Source: Corallococcus interemptor (GTDB taxonomy: Bacteria; Myxococcota; Myxococcia; Myxococcales; Myxococcaceae). Taken from it: a stretch of DNA of 64,000 nucleotides. This document shows, piece after piece, positions 9,823-18,621 of the stretch (the stretch's first letter is position 1; each line of letters starts with the position of its first letter). A program made the position numbers and the translations under genes. The DNA is taken from assembly GCF_003668875.1 (NCBI RefSeq), contig NZ_RAWM01000033.1:1-64000 (forward strand). The letters are read 5' to 3'. The notes below the pieces were generated by a model. That model did not search any database and was not told where the DNA came from. It saw nothing but the letters and a program-made list of their open reading frames with translations.

Positions 9823-10779
9823 TCAATAGCGCGGCCAGTCCGGGCATACGATTTCGATGGAGCCCCCCTGCCACGACGCATAGGCCGCGTCGTCCGCGAC
9901 CGTGTACGGCTTGCCGTACGTCCGCTCGAAGTGCTCCGCCCAGTGCGGCTGCGAACCATCCAGGTCCGTGAAGCCGTACTCGCGCGCCAGCGTCCATGAC
10001 GCGACCACACGCCCCGCCCTGCGCCGGACGTCCGGATCCGCCGCCAGCGCCGCCACCGCGCGGCCCACATACGACGGCGTCTCCGACGCGATGAAGTCCG
10101 GGACGTTCTTCACCGCGTCGCGCCAGTTCGCCTCCTTCACCCCGAAGCCATCCAGCATCTCCTCCGAGCGCAGGAACCCCGGCGTCACCGCCAGCGCCGT
10201 GATGTTCGTGCGGCGCAAATCCCGCGACATCGCGAACGCCAGCCGGATGACCGCCATCTTCGTCACGTCATACGAGACGCCGCCCCGGTACCCGAACGAG
10301 TCCCCATCCGTCACTTCGACAATGAGCCCCCGGTCACGCTCCAGCATCAGCGGCACCGCGTACCGGCTGGTGACCAGGTGCGTGCCCACCGCGCGGTCGA
10401 ACATCAGCCGGGCCTTCGCCGGAGACTGCTTCCAGAACGGCAGCCCCAGCTCGTGCAGCGTCTCCCCGCCCCAGATGTCGTTGACCAGCACGTCCAGCTT
10501 CCCGGCCTCCGCGCGGATGCGCTGACACAGCGCCTCCACCTCCTCCTCCACGGAGTGGTCCACCCGCACCGCGATGCCCTTCCCGCCCAGCGCCGTCACC
10601 TGCTCCGCCGTCTCTTCAATCGTCTCCGGCCGCGACGGCCCGCTCGCGAGCCCGCCCCGCACGCTGCGCCCGGTGCAGTACACCGTGGCCCCCGCCGCCC
10701 CCAGCATCGTCGCGATTCCCCGGCCCGCGCCCCGCGTCGCTCCCGCGACCAGGGCCACCTGTCCTTCGAGTGGCTTCAT
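9823..10779 (-). CDS. Short-chain dehydrogenase/reductase (SDR)
   Basis: A 318-residue NAD(P)-dependent oxidoreductase. The start at ATG 10779 follows GGGGAGG at good spacing; the frame stays open upstream but only antisense to the regulator gene. The Rossmann motif GATRGAGRG (TGxxxGxG type) lies at about residues 13-21. A modified NxxG-like region (VNDIWGG) follows. The catalytic Tyr-x-x-x-Lys is YDVTK, with Ser two residues before the Tyr. The C-terminal extension beyond 250 residues is longer than a minimal SDR. Its substrate is unknown. It is divergent from the WYL regulator at 10885 across 105 bases that contain a palindrome, so it is probably that regulator's target. Confidence 0.88.
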   Translation of the reverse strand: MKPLEGQVALVAGATRGAGRGIATMLGAAGATVYCTGRSVRGGLASGPSRPETIEETAEQVTALGGKGIAVRVDHSVEEEVEALCQRIRAEAGKLDVLVNDIWGGETLHELGLPFWKQSPAKARLMFDRAVGTHLVTSRYAVPLMLERDRGLIVEVTDGDSFGYRGGVSYDVTKMAVIRLAFAMSRDLRRTNITALAVTPGFLRSEEMLDGFGVKEANWRDAVKNVPDFIASETPSYVGRAVAALAADPDVRRRAGRVVASWTLAREYGFTDLDGSQPHWAEHFERTYGKPYTVADDAAYASWQGGSIEIVCPDWPRY

Positions 10780-10822
10780 GTCGGTACCTCCCCTTTCACG
10801 CGCCACCCTGCCTGCCCAATCC

Positions 10823-10837
10823 TGACACCCTCTGTCA
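10823..10837. promoter_or_regulatory. Candidate operator TGACA-N5-TGTCA
   Basis: A perfect 5+5 inverted repeat with a 5-base spacer (TGACACCCTCTGTCA) sits midway between the divergent SDR and YafY/WYL regulator genes. Its position and symmetry suit autoregulation and control of the SDR by the neighbouring regulator. That binding is inferred from arrangement only. Confidence 0.6.
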
Positions 10838-10884
10838 TGATTCCCGGTCCAGGCTGTGCACCTCGTCCCCAGGCCGGAGGGCCC

Positions 10885-11883
10885 ATGCGCGCGGATCGCC
10901 TCGTCCACCTGTTGATGCGCCTCCAGGCCCGCCCCCGCAGTACCGTGGGCGAGCTGGCGCGCGAGCTCCAGGTCTCCAGCCGCACCGTCCACCGGGACCT
11001 GGACGCCCTCTCCACCGCGGGCGTCCCCGTCTACGCCACACGCGGAGCGACGGGCGGCGTGGCGCTGATGGAGGGCTGGCGCACGCAGCTCACCGGCCTC
11101 ACCCGCCCGGAGCTCCAGGCGCTGGCCACGGTGGGCGCCCCCGGAGCGTTGGAGGACCTGGGCCTGTCCGGACCGCTGCGCACGGGCCTGGTGAAGCTGG
11201 CCGCGGCCCTCCCCGCCCTCCAGCAGCCCGCGCTGGAGCACGCGCGACAGCGGCTCCACGTGGACGCCTCCGGCTGGTTCACCGGCCGCGAGCCCCTGCC
11301 CCACCTGGGCAAGCTGCGCGACGCCGCCTGGCAGGACCGCCGCGTGTCACTGAGCTACCAGGACTTCGACGGCGCGAGAACCCGCCGGACGGTGGACCCC
11401 TACGGGCTCGTGATCAAGGCGGACCGCTGGTACCTCGTCGCCGGGACGGACAAGGGCCCGCGCGTCTTCCGGGGCGGGCGCATTGGCGACGTGCGGCTGT
11501 CCCCCCAGGGCTTCACCCGCCCGCAGGGCTTCGACCTGCCCGCCTTCTGGAAGGACTGGTGCGCGAGGTTCGCCACCGGGCGCCCCCGCTACGACGTCAC
11601 CCTCTCCTGCACGCCGGAGGGGGAAGCCGCGCTGCGGAAGCTGCGTCCCCCGGCCGACGGTGAGCGCATCGACAAGGCGCCCGCGGCACGCGGTGGGAAG
11701 CGGAAGGTGACGCTGGACTTCGAACGGGAGGCCATCGCGGTCTCCCAGCTGTGCGAAATCGGGGCGGGCGTCGAAGTGCTCGCCCCGGAGCCCCTGCGCC
11801 AGCGGCTGGCCGCGCTGGCGGCCTCACTGCTGGCGCTCTACGGCGGGCCCGGCCAGAAGAGGCCGGGCCGCCGCGCCCGCTAG
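10885..11883 (+). CDS. YafY-type HTH/WYL-domain transcriptional regulator
   Basis: A 332-residue regulator. The start at ATG 10885 follows GGAGG four bases upstream and begins MRADRLVHLLMRLQ, the usual opening of this family. An N-terminal DeoR-like winged helix (about residues 8-60; recognition helix near VSSRTVHRDLDALS) is followed by a middle region and a WYL domain. The WYL signature here is DRWYLVAGTDKG, and the C-terminal WCX segment ends with ..LLALYGGPG. WYL domains sense small ligands or nucleic acid. It is divergent from the SDR gene, with a TGACA-N5-TGTCA palindrome between them. Its stop overlaps the convergent lpdA stop by four bases (CTAG). Confidence 0.9.
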   Translation: MRADRLVHLLMRLQARPRSTVGELARELQVSSRTVHRDLDALSTAGVPVYATRGATGGVALMEGWRTQLTGLTRPELQALATVGAPGALEDLGLSGPLRTGLVKLAAALPALQQPALEHARQRLHVDASGWFTGREPLPHLGKLRDAAWQDRRVSLSYQDFDGARTRRTVDPYGLVIKADRWYLVAGTDKGPRVFRGGRIGDVRLSPQGFTRPQGFDLPAFWKDWCARFATGRPRYDVTLSCTPEGEAALRKLRPPADGERIDKAPAARGGKRKVTLDFEREAIAVSQLCEIGAGVEVLAPEPLRQRLAALAASLLALYGGPGQKRPGRRAR

Positions 11884-13277
11884 AAGTGCAGCGGGTGACC
11901 CAGCGTGGCCTCGGCGCCCTCGTGCATGATCTCGGAGAGCGTCGGGTGCGCGTGGATGGTGTGGGCCAGCTCCTCGGTGGTGATCTCCAGCTTCATCGCG
12001 ACGCAGGCCTCGGCGAGCAGCTCCGTGGCGTGCGGCCCGATGATGTGGATGCCCAGCACCTCGTCGTACTTCTTGTCGGAGACGATCTTGATGAGGCCCA
12101 CCGACTCGTTGGAGATGGCGGACTTCGTCACCGCGCCGAAGGGGGCCACGCCCACCTTCACGTCGTAGCCGCGCTCCTTGGCCTTCTTCTCCGTCAGGCC
12201 CACGGACGCCACCTCGGGGTAGCAGTACGTGGCGGACGGGGTCAGGTCGTAGTTGATGGGCGCGGGGTTCTTGCCGGCGATGTGCTCCACCACCATCACG
12301 CACTCGGCGGAGGCCATGTGCGCCAGCATCGGCGTGGGGATGACGTCGCCAATGGCGTAGACGTTGGGCTCGCTGGTGCGGCACAGCGTGTCGACCTTGA
12401 TGAAGCCGCGGTCGGTCTGGATGGACGTCTTGTTGAGGCCCACGTCCTCGGTGACGGGCGCGCGGCCCACCGCCGACAGGAGGATCTCGGCCTCCAGCGT
12501 CTTGGTCTCCTCGCCCACCTTCATGGTGACGCGCACGCCGTCCGCCGTGTGCTCCACCTTCTGCACCGCGGAGCCGGTGTGCACGTCGATGCCGCGGCGG
12601 CGGAAGATCTTGTCCAGCTCCTTGGAGATGTCCGCGTCCTCGATGGGGAGCAGCGCGGGCATGTACTCCACGATGGCCGTCTTGCTGCCCACGTGGTTGA
12701 ACACGGAGGCGAACTCGCAGCCCACCGCGCCGGCGCCCAGGACGATGATGCTCTTGGGGATGCGGTCGATGGTCAGGATGGAGTCACTGTTCATCACCCG
12801 CTTGTGGTCCACCGCCACGTTCGGCAGGGACTTGGGCACGGAGCCCGTGGCGATGATGATGTTCTTCGTCTCCAGGGTCTGCTTGGAGCCGTCCTCCGCC
12901 GTGACCTCCACCTTGCCCTTGCCGGCGATGCGGCCGTGGCCCTTCACCACGGTGATCTTGTTCTTCTTCATCAGGAAGTCGATGCCGTTGGCACCCTTCG
13001 TGACGACCTTGTCCTTGTGCTTCTGGGCGTTGGCCCAGTTCACGGTGGGGTTCGCCACGTCGATGCCGAAGTCGGACGACTCCTTGATGTGGTGGAAGAG
13101 CGACGCCGTCCACAGCAGCGACTTGGTGGGGATGCAGCCGCGGTGCAGACACGTGCCACCCAGGCGCTTGTCCTTTTCGATGATGGCCGTCTTCAGCCCG
13201 AGCTGGGCCGCGCGGATGGCGCCCACATAGCCGCCAGGACCCGAGCCGATGATCACCACGTCGAAAGTCTCAGCCAC
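11880..13277 (-). CDS. lpdA: Dihydrolipoyl dehydrogenase (E3 component)
   Basis: A 465-residue FAD- and NAD-dependent flavoprotein that reoxidises dihydrolipoamide on 2-oxoacid dehydrogenase complexes and the glycine cleavage system. Near the N-terminus are the FAD-binding GSGPGGY and the redox-active disulfide in GGTCLHRGCIPTK. A second nucleotide-binding motif, GAGAVGCEF, lies mid-protein. The C-terminal dimerisation domain has the conserved His-Glu region (HAHPTLSEIMHEG). Length and motifs are standard. No E1 or E2 gene is next to it, so it is probably a shared, unlinked E3. It converges on and overlaps the regulator gene by four bases. Confidence 0.96.
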   Translation of the reverse strand: MAETFDVVIIGSGPGGYVGAIRAAQLGLKTAIIEKDKRLGGTCLHRGCIPTKSLLWTASLFHHIKESSDFGIDVANPTVNWANAQKHKDKVVTKGANGIDFLMKKNKITVVKGHGRIAGKGKVEVTAEDGSKQTLETKNIIIATGSVPKSLPNVAVDHKRVMNSDSILTIDRIPKSIIVLGAGAVGCEFASVFNHVGSKTAIVEYMPALLPIEDADISKELDKIFRRRGIDVHTGSAVQKVEHTADGVRVTMKVGEETKTLEAEILLSAVGRAPVTEDVGLNKTSIQTDRGFIKVDTLCRTSEPNVYAIGDVIPTPMLAHMASAECVMVVEHIAGKNPAPINYDLTPSATYCYPEVASVGLTEKKAKERGYDVKVGVAPFGAVTKSAISNESVGLIKIVSDKKYDEVLGIHIIGPHATELLAEACVAMKLEITTEELAHTIHAHPTLSEIMHEGAEATLGHPLHF

Positions 13278-13358
13278 ACACGCCTCCGGTCATTTTTGCG
13301 GATGGAACTCGCGGGCGCTGATAACCCCCGGTCCCGGTTGGAATCAAGGAGTTTGCTC

Positions 13359-14480
13359 GTGCGTCGCTTCCCGCTCCACACGCTTCTCTTGATGCTAGTA
13401 GCGCTGCTGGCGTTCGCGCGCCTCTATTACGTGTCGCATCAAGCCCCGCCCGCTCCGGCCCCCGGGAAGGCGCCGGGCGGAACACCCGTGAGGATCACCC
13501 CGCCCGACCTGGGCCCCGCCGCGTGCCGGGGCCTGGACGCCGTCCTGGGCGACCTCCTCTCCTCCGACGGAGGCACCCCGGGGGACGCCGGCACGGCCTG
13601 GAGTGACGCGCGCCGGCAGCTCGGCGACTGCCCCACTCCTCCAGCCGCCGCCTGCGCGAGGGGCCCCGCCCTGGCCGCCCTGTCGCCCGTCACCGCGAAG
13701 GACGGCCTGCCCCGCGAGCTGCTCGCCACCCTGTGCGAGCGCTGTGCGCCCGAGGACAATCCCTGCGGCCAGGCCGTGACGCGCGCGCTGCGGGAGGCCG
13801 CCGCCCGGAAGAACCCGCCCCTGCAGGAGGCGACCTGGAGCCTGGAGCACGCGGGGTCCGCCCTGGGCTCAGCCTGCCAGGAGCTCGTGCGCCAGGCCGT
13901 GGGCCCCGCGGCCGTGACGGGCCCGGCCCTGGAGCCGCAGCTGCTGGCGCTCACGGAGGCCCTGGCGCCCACGTGCGTGAAGACGGGCCAGATGCCCGCC
14001 CCCCTCCTGAACGCGGCGGCGGTGCAGCAGGCCCACCAGGCGCCCCTGCTGGCGACGCTGAACACGGCGGGCGCGGTGGAGACCAAGGCCATCGAGCCGG
14101 ATCAGAAGTCAGGCCCCGGGGACGCGTTCCGAGCGTTCGACCGCGACGAGCTGTCCGGGGTGAAGCTGCCCATGGCGGGCACGGAAACCGTGCTGCGGTT
14201 GGAGTACGCGCCGTCGCTGAAGTACGCCGTGTCCTTCCAGGTGCGGGCCACGGGGCCGGGCACACTGCGGGCGCACGTCCGCGCGCCGGACGGCGTGGGC
14301 AACGCCGAGGCAGGGGGCAAGGCCTTCTTCGTGGATCCCACCGTCTGCCGCTTCCACGGCACGGGCAGGTGGGAGATCTGCAAGCCCGGGGTCCCCCTGC
14401 TCGACGTGGACGCGGTGAGCGTCCTTCCGGAGCGGCCAGGGGTGGAGCTGAAGGAGCTGGAGATCATCGGCGCCCGGTAG
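13359..14480 (+). CDS. Membrane-anchored, Cys-containing exported hypothetical protein
   Basis: A 373-residue protein of unknown function. GTG 13359 is chosen as start because AAGGAG at 13346-13351 lies seven bases upstream and translation then opens directly with an N-terminal signal-anchor (RRFPLHTLLLMLVALLAFARLYYVSHQ). An in-frame ATG at 13302 would add 19 polar residues before it. A Pro/Ala-rich linker follows, then a helical region with several cysteine pairs (for example CERCAPEDNPC), and a C-terminal beta-rich domain of about 120 residues that looks like a carbohydrate-binding or jelly-roll module. It probably faces the periplasm. Confidence 0.75.
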   Translation: MRRFPLHTLLLMLVALLAFARLYYVSHQAPPAPAPGKAPGGTPVRITPPDLGPAACRGLDAVLGDLLSSDGGTPGDAGTAWSDARRQLGDCPTPPAAACARGPALAALSPVTAKDGLPRELLATLCERCAPEDNPCGQAVTRALREAAARKNPPLQEATWSLEHAGSALGSACQELVRQAVGPAAVTGPALEPQLLALTEALAPTCVKTGQMPAPLLNAAAVQQAHQAPLLATLNTAGAVETKAIEPDQKSGPGDAFRAFDRDELSGVKLPMAGTETVLRLEYAPSLKYAVSFQVRATGPGTLRAHVRAPDGVGNAEAGGKAFFVDPTVCRFHGTGRWEICKPGVPLLDVDAVSVLPERPGVELKELEIIGAR

Positions 14481-14504
14481 GCACGGGCGCCAGGCCGCAC
14501 GCGG

Positions 14505-14524
14505 CGTCGGAGGAGGCTCCGACG
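14505..14524. terminator. Hairpin between convergent genes
   Basis: A perfect 8-bp stem (CGTCGGAG with CTCCGACG) around a four-base loop, between the stops of the genes at 13359-14480 and 14543-14986. There is no U-tract on either side, so this is a candidate bidirectional terminator on structure and position only. Confidence 0.5.
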
Positions 14525-14542
14525 TCGCCCGCGTGGGGAGGG

Positions 14543-14986
14543 TCAGGCGATGAGGCCGCGGTCGCGCGCCTGGCGGAAGATGCCGGACGCGTCCTTCTTC
14601 AGGGCGGTGGAGACGTCCTTCACGATGGCGTCCGCCGACTTCGCGACCGACAGGTAGTTGTCGAACGTGCGCGTGAGGATGAGCACGCCCGAGATGATGA
14701 CTCGCTGCAGGTTGTGCTGCAGGTCCGTGCCCTCGTACACGAGCCAGGACTGCTCACAGTAGCGGCGGCCCTCGGCCACCATCTGGTTCAGGTGCGCGCG
14801 CTCGGTCGCGTCGGGAACCTTCGCCTTGGGGCTGATGGACGCGATGTACAGCACGTTCTGCCCCAGACGCTGCGTCGCCTCCTCCATCTGCGCCATGATG
14901 GCCTGGACGTCGTCCTTCGTCGGCGGGTTGTGCCAGCGCGAGAACAGGACGCGGTCGATGAGTTCGGATTGGTACGTGGCAGACAC
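14543..14986 (-). CDS. SpoIIAA/STAS-like hypothetical protein
   Basis: A 147-residue soluble protein. GTG 14986 is preferred because GGAGG lies four bases upstream; in-frame sequence further upstream is basic and unlike a protein start. The pattern of alternating strands and helices, with a central RxxLNQMVAEGRRYCEQSWLV segment, resembles the protein at 63426-63851, and both recall SpoIIAA/STAS-like single-domain proteins of myxobacteria. That relationship is inferred by eye. It lies downstream of the histidine operon on the same strand with a gap of about 220 bases, so it is probably not part of it. Confidence 0.65.
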   Translation of the reverse strand: MSATYQSELIDRVLFSRWHNPPTKDDVQAIMAQMEEATQRLGQNVLYIASISPKAKVPDATERAHLNQMVAEGRRYCEQSWLVYEGTDLQHNLQRVIISGVLILTRTFDNYLSVAKSADAIVKDVSTALKKDASGIFRQARDRGLIA

Positions 14987-15208
14987 GAGGCCTCCGGGAT
15001 GCGAACGCTGATGACGACGGGGCCGCTTCGTCGGGCACGGCCCGTGTCGCAGGGCGGAATCTGTACCAGGATCACAGAAGCGGTTGAAGAGTAGCGGACA
15101 CACGCATGCACCTTTGGGGCGCCTGTGTGCCAGCCACGCTGTGAGGATGCAGTGCTGCTGGACAACTCCACCTGGGTCGCAACCGACACGCCGGGTTTTT
15201 CGGGGAGT

Positions 15209-15826
15209 TCAGGGCACCCTGGGGCGTGCGCGGGCGGCGAGGACGGCCTTCACGTCATCCAGCGTCAACCCCAGGGAACGCACCGCGACGAGCACGTGGA
15301 AGAGCACGTCGGCGGCCTCTTCCGCGGCGCGGTGCGTGTCCGCGTCCGCGCAGGCGGTGACGAGCTCCGCGGCCTCCTCGCCCAGCTTCTTCAGGCGCAG
15401 GTTGCGGTCCTCCAAGAGGCGCCGGGTGTAGCTGGGCTTCGCGCCCTCGGGTGGAGGACCGGAGGCGCGCGCGGCGAGCGTCGCGTCCAGGTGCGCGAGC
15501 GCGTCCCAGTGCCCTTCGCCGAAGCAGGTCTCCTCGCCGGTGTGGCACGCGGGGCCGGCCTTGCGCACGCGCGCGAGCACCGCGTCGCCGTCGCAGTCCG
15601 CGGTGAGGGAGATGACCTGCTGTGTGTTCCCGCTGGTGGCGCCCTTGTGCCAGAGCCCGCGCGTGCGGGAGCGGTAGTGCATCTCGCCCGTGGCGAGCGT
15701 GCGCTCCAGCGCCTCGCGGTCGGCGTGCGCGACCATCAGCACGTCGCCGGTGCTCGCGTCCTGCGTGACGACCGTCACCAGTCCCTGGCCCTTGTCGAAG
15801 TTCAACTTGGAGAGGTCCAACGTCAT
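15209..15826 (-). CDS. hisIE: Bifunctional phosphoribosyl-AMP cyclohydrolase / phosphoribosyl-ATP pyrophosphatase
   Basis: Catalyses steps 2 and 3 of histidine biosynthesis in 205 residues. The N-terminal HisI domain has the metal-binding DCDGDA and the zinc cysteines in CHTGEETCF. The C-terminal HisE (MazG-like) domain has the paired acidic motifs LGEEAAELV and [12 protein letters not shown]. It is the last gene of the his operon, overlapping hisN by four bases (ATGA). No clear terminator was found after its stop at 15209. Confidence 0.95.
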   Translation of the reverse strand: MTLDLSKLNFDKGQGLVTVVTQDASTGDVLMVAHADREALERTLATGEMHYRSRTRGLWHKGATSGNTQQVISLTADCDGDAVLARVRKAGPACHTGEETCFGEGHWDALAHLDATLAARASGPPPEGAKPSYTRRLLEDRNLRLKKLGEEAAELVTACADADTHRAAEEAADVLFHVLVAVRSLGLTLDDVKAVLAARARPRVP

Positions 15827-16605
15827 GACGGGCCTCCCGAGCGCAGCACGTCGCGCACGCGCCTCGACAGCGCCGCGTTGGTGGCGATGCCGTCACCGCC
15901 GAACGCCGTGCGCGTGCCCTTCCAGTCGGTGAACACGCCGCCGGCCTCCTCGATGATGGGCTGCAGGGCCGCCGCGTCCCAGGGCGACAGGGCCTCATCC
16001 ACCATGACCTCCGCGCGGCCGGTGGCGACGAGGAGGTAGCCGTAGCAGTCCCCCCACGTGCGGGAGAGGGAGGCCTGCCGGGACAGCTCCTTCCAGGCCG
16101 CGCCCTTCGCGGGGTTCTGGAGGAAGCGATCGTCGGTGATGAGCACCACCGACCGGGCCAGCGAGTCCTGCTCCGACACGCGCGTCGCGGATCCGTTCCA
16201 GAAGCAACCCAGGCCCGGGGACGCGACGACCAGCTCGTTCACGGCCGGGAAGTAGGCCGCGCCCGCGAGGATGGTCTCCCCTTCCGCCACCGCGACCAGC
16301 GTGCCCCACAGCGGCACGCCCCGGATGAACGTCTTCGTGCCGTCGATGGGATCCAATATCCACCGGCGCTTCGCGCCTGCGCGCGACTCGCCGAACTCCT
16401 CGCCCAGGATGCCGTCGTTGGGGAAGCGCGCCTCCAGCCACTCGCGGGCGGTCCACTCGGCGGTGCGGTCCGCCACCGTCACGGGCGTGCCGTCGCTCTT
16501 GGTGTCCACGGCGATGCCGCGCCGGAAGAAGTCCAGCGCCACGTCACCGGCCTTGCGCGCCACGTCCGCGGCGGCCTCCATCAAGTCTCGCGGGTCCGCG
16601 TTCAT
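15823..16605 (-). CDS. hisN: Inositol-monophosphatase-family histidinol-phosphatase
   Basis: A 260-residue Mg2+/Li+-sensitive phosphatase of the IMPase fold. It has GEEFG, the metal-site motif DPIDGTKTF, and the C-terminal [15 protein letters not shown]. Its place inside the his operon, overlapping hisF and hisIE by four bases each, points to histidinol-phosphate phosphatase (HisN). This is the only enzyme in the cluster that could do that step, because HisB here is a single-domain dehydratase. The family assignment is firm; the substrate is inferred from context. Confidence 0.9.
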   Translation of the reverse strand: MNADPRDLMEAAADVARKAGDVALDFFRRGIAVDTKSDGTPVTVADRTAEWTAREWLEARFPNDGILGEEFGESRAGAKRRWILDPIDGTKTFIRGVPLWGTLVAVAEGETILAGAAYFPAVNELVVASPGLGCFWNGSATRVSEQDSLARSVVLITDDRFLQNPAKGAAWKELSRQASLSRTWGDCYGYLLVATGRAEVMVDEALSPWDAAALQPIIEEAGGVFTDWKGTRTAFGGDGIATNAALSRRVRDVLRSGGPS

Positions 16606-17363
16606 GTCGTGCTCCGGATGGCGATGCCGTTGTCCTTCAGCAGGGACTTCAAGGCGCCCACCGTGGTGAGGCCGTCATGGAGGATGCCAGCGACGAGCGC
16701 CGCGTCCGCCGCGCCCAGCGTCAGCGCATCGCGCACGTGCTCCGCGCGGCCCGCGCCACCGGAGGCGATGACGGGCACGTCCACGGCCTGGGCCACCGCG
16801 CGGGTCAGCTCCAGGTCGTAGCCCGTGCGGGCCCCGTCCCGGTCGATGCTGGTGAGCAGCACCTCGCCCGCGCCGCGCCGGACGCACTCCTTCGCCCAGG
16901 CCACGGCGTCCAGGCCGGTGGGACGCCGGCCGCCGTGCGTGTAGACGCGGTAGCGGTCTCCCTCGCGCTTCGCGTCGATGCTCGCCACGACGCACTGGGC
17001 GCCGAAGCGCTCCGCGCAGCCGGTGAGCAGCTCGGGCGTGGCCACGGCCGCGGAGTTGATGCTCACCTTGTCCGCGCCGGCCCGCAGCGCGCGCCCCACG
17101 TCGTCCACGGTGCGCACGCCGCCGCCCACGGTGAGCGGGATGAACAGGCGCTCCGCGGTGCGCTGGACCAGGTCCCACAGCGTCTGGCGCTCCTCGGCGC
17201 TCGCGGAGATGTCGAGGAACGTGACCTCGTCCGCGCCAGCCTCCTCATAGCGTTGGGCCAGCTCCACCGGGTCGCCCACGTCGCGCAGGCCCTCGAACTG
17301 GACGCCCTTCACCACGCGGCCGCCCTTCACGTCCAGACACACGATGATCCGCCGGCGCAGCAT
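16602..17363 (-). CDS. hisF: Imidazole glycerol phosphate synthase cyclase subunit
   Basis: A 253-residue (beta/alpha)8 barrel that uses ammonia from HisH to convert PRFAR to IGP and AICAR. The start at ATG 17363 shares one base with the hisB stop (TGATG) and gives the canonical N-terminus [20 protein letters not shown] with catalytic Asp11. The second catalytic aspartate is in [14 protein letters not shown]. Phosphate-binding loops are seen in [10 protein letters not shown] and ASGGAG. It partners HisH, encoded four genes upstream in the operon order. Confidence 0.96.
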   Translation of the reverse strand: MLRRRIIVCLDVKGGRVVKGVQFEGLRDVGDPVELAQRYEEAGADEVTFLDISASAEERQTLWDLVQRTAERLFIPLTVGGGVRTVDDVGRALRAGADKVSINSAAVATPELLTGCAERFGAQCVVASIDAKREGDRYRVYTHGGRRPTGLDAVAWAKECVRRGAGEVLLTSIDRDGARTGYDLELTRAVAQAVDVPVIASGGAGRAEHVRDALTLGAADAALVAGILHDGLTTVGALKSLLKDNGIAIRSTT

Positions 17364-17908
17364 CACTTCACCTCCAGGGAGACGCTGCCCTTCATGCTGA
17401 AGACGACGCCGGAGTCCACCATGGCGTCGCGAAGCGCGAGCCCCAGCGCCTTGAAGGCCGCTTCGGTGAGGTGGTGGCTGTCCTTGCCGCGGAGCACGCG
17501 CAGGTGGAGCGTGATGCGCGAGTGCTCGCAGAACGAGCGCATCCAGTGTTCGTACAGCCGGTTCTTCAGCGGGCCCCGGTAGTAGAAGCGCCCGCCCGCG
17601 TCGAGGCACGCCTGCACCAGCGCGTCATCCATGGGGAGGGTGCGTTCGCCGTAGCGCGCGGCGGTGGCGGGGATGACGCGCTGGACGGCGGTGCCCAGGG
17701 TGATGGCCACGTCCTCCATCAGGTGGTGGCGCAGGTCGCCGCGAGCGCGCAGGGTCAGGTCCAGCCCCGCGTAGCGCGCGAACGTGGCGAGCATGTGGTC
17801 GAAGAACTTGAGGCCCGTGTCCACCCGGGCCACGCCGGTTCCGCGAGCCAGCTCCACCGTGACCTGGGACTCCTTCGTTTCACGGACGACCGTGGTGACC
17901 GTGCTCAT
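17363..17908 (-). CDS. hisB: Imidazoleglycerol-phosphate dehydratase, divergent single-domain form
   Basis: A 181-residue Mn-dependent dehydratase for step 6 of the pathway. The conserved FFDHML, the MDxAL region ([16 protein letters not shown]), EHWMRSF and the second metal motif [12 protein letters not shown] are present. The first metal motif reads DLRHHLMED instead of the usual DxxxDDHHTVED, about three residues shorter, but the two His and the Glu remain. The C-terminus keeps an SxKG-like element. No phosphatase domain is fused. It overlaps hisA by four bases and hisF by one. Confidence 0.9.
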   Translation of the reverse strand: MSTVTTVVRETKESQVTVELARGTGVARVDTGLKFFDHMLATFARYAGLDLTLRARGDLRHHLMEDVAITLGTAVQRVIPATAARYGERTLPMDDALVQACLDAGGRFYYRGPLKNRLYEHWMRSFCEHSRITLHLRVLRGKDSHHLTEAAFKALGLALRDAMVDSGVVFSMKGSVSLEVK

Positions 17909-18621
17909 TGCGTGAACTCCCGCGCGACCGCGCGCGCATCCAACCGACCTGTGTAAAGCGCCATGCCCACCACCGCTCCGTGCGCGCCCACCTTCGCCAG
18001 CGCGCGCAGGTCCTCCAACGTCGTCACGCCTCCGGAGGCATAGAGCCGGTGCCGGCTCGAACGGGCGACCTCCTCCATCAGGGGCAGGTCCACGCCGCCC
18101 AGCTGTCCTTCCTTGTGCACCGCCGTGACGAGCATTCCGCCCAGCGGCAGGGGCTCCAGCGCGGACAGCACGTCGCGGATGTCGCGAGCGCTGCCGGACG
18201 TCCAGCCGCGCGTCACGACCTCGCGGCCCTTCACGTCCGCGGCCACCACGACGCGGCCCGGGAAGCGCTGCGAGACCTCCGTGAGCCAGGCCAGGTCCTC
18301 GATGGCGCGGGTCCCCACGACGACCGAGGACGCTCCGCCCGCGAGCACCGCCTCCACGCGCGAGGCCTCACGGACGCCGCCGCCCACCGTGAAGGTGAGG
18401 CCCGGAGCGTGCGACACCAGCCGCGCCACCACGTCCGCGTTGGAGCCCTTGCCCAGCGCCGCGTCCAGGTCCACGACATGGAACGTGCGGAAGCCCAGCG
18501 CGAGCCACTGCTTCAGGGCATCCAGCGGATCATTCACGCGCACGCGCTCTGCTTCATAGGAACCGCCCACGAGCTGCACGCACGCGCCCTCCCGCAGGTC
18601 GATGGCAGGGATGGCGATCAT
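17905..18621 (-). CDS. hisA: ProFAR isomerase
   Basis: A 238-residue (beta/alpha)8 barrel isomerase for step 4. The start at ATG 18621 overlaps the hisH stop by four bases (ATGA). It opens MIAIPAIDLREG with the catalytic Asp near residue 8. VGGGVRE and SGGVTT are the phosphate-binding loops, and ADVKGREV carries the second-half active-site region. It is paralogous to HisF two genes downstream. Confidence 0.95.
   Translation of the reverse strand: MIAIPAIDLREGACVQLVGGSYEAERVRVNDPLDALKQWLALGFRTFHVVDLDAALGKGSNADVVARLVSHAPGLTFTVGGGVREASRVEAVLAGGASSVVVGTRAIEDLAWLTEVSQRFPGRVVVAADVKGREVVTRGWTSGSARDIRDVLSALEPLPLGGMLVTAVHKEGQLGGVDLPLMEEVARSSRHRLYASGGVTTLEDLRALAKVGAHGAVVGMALYTGRLDARAVAREFTQ

Noticed and set aside
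15205-15230. CAGGGCACCCTG palindrome near the hisIE stop as a terminator
   Set aside because: Only five base pairs with a two-base loop and no U-tract in the transcribed direction.
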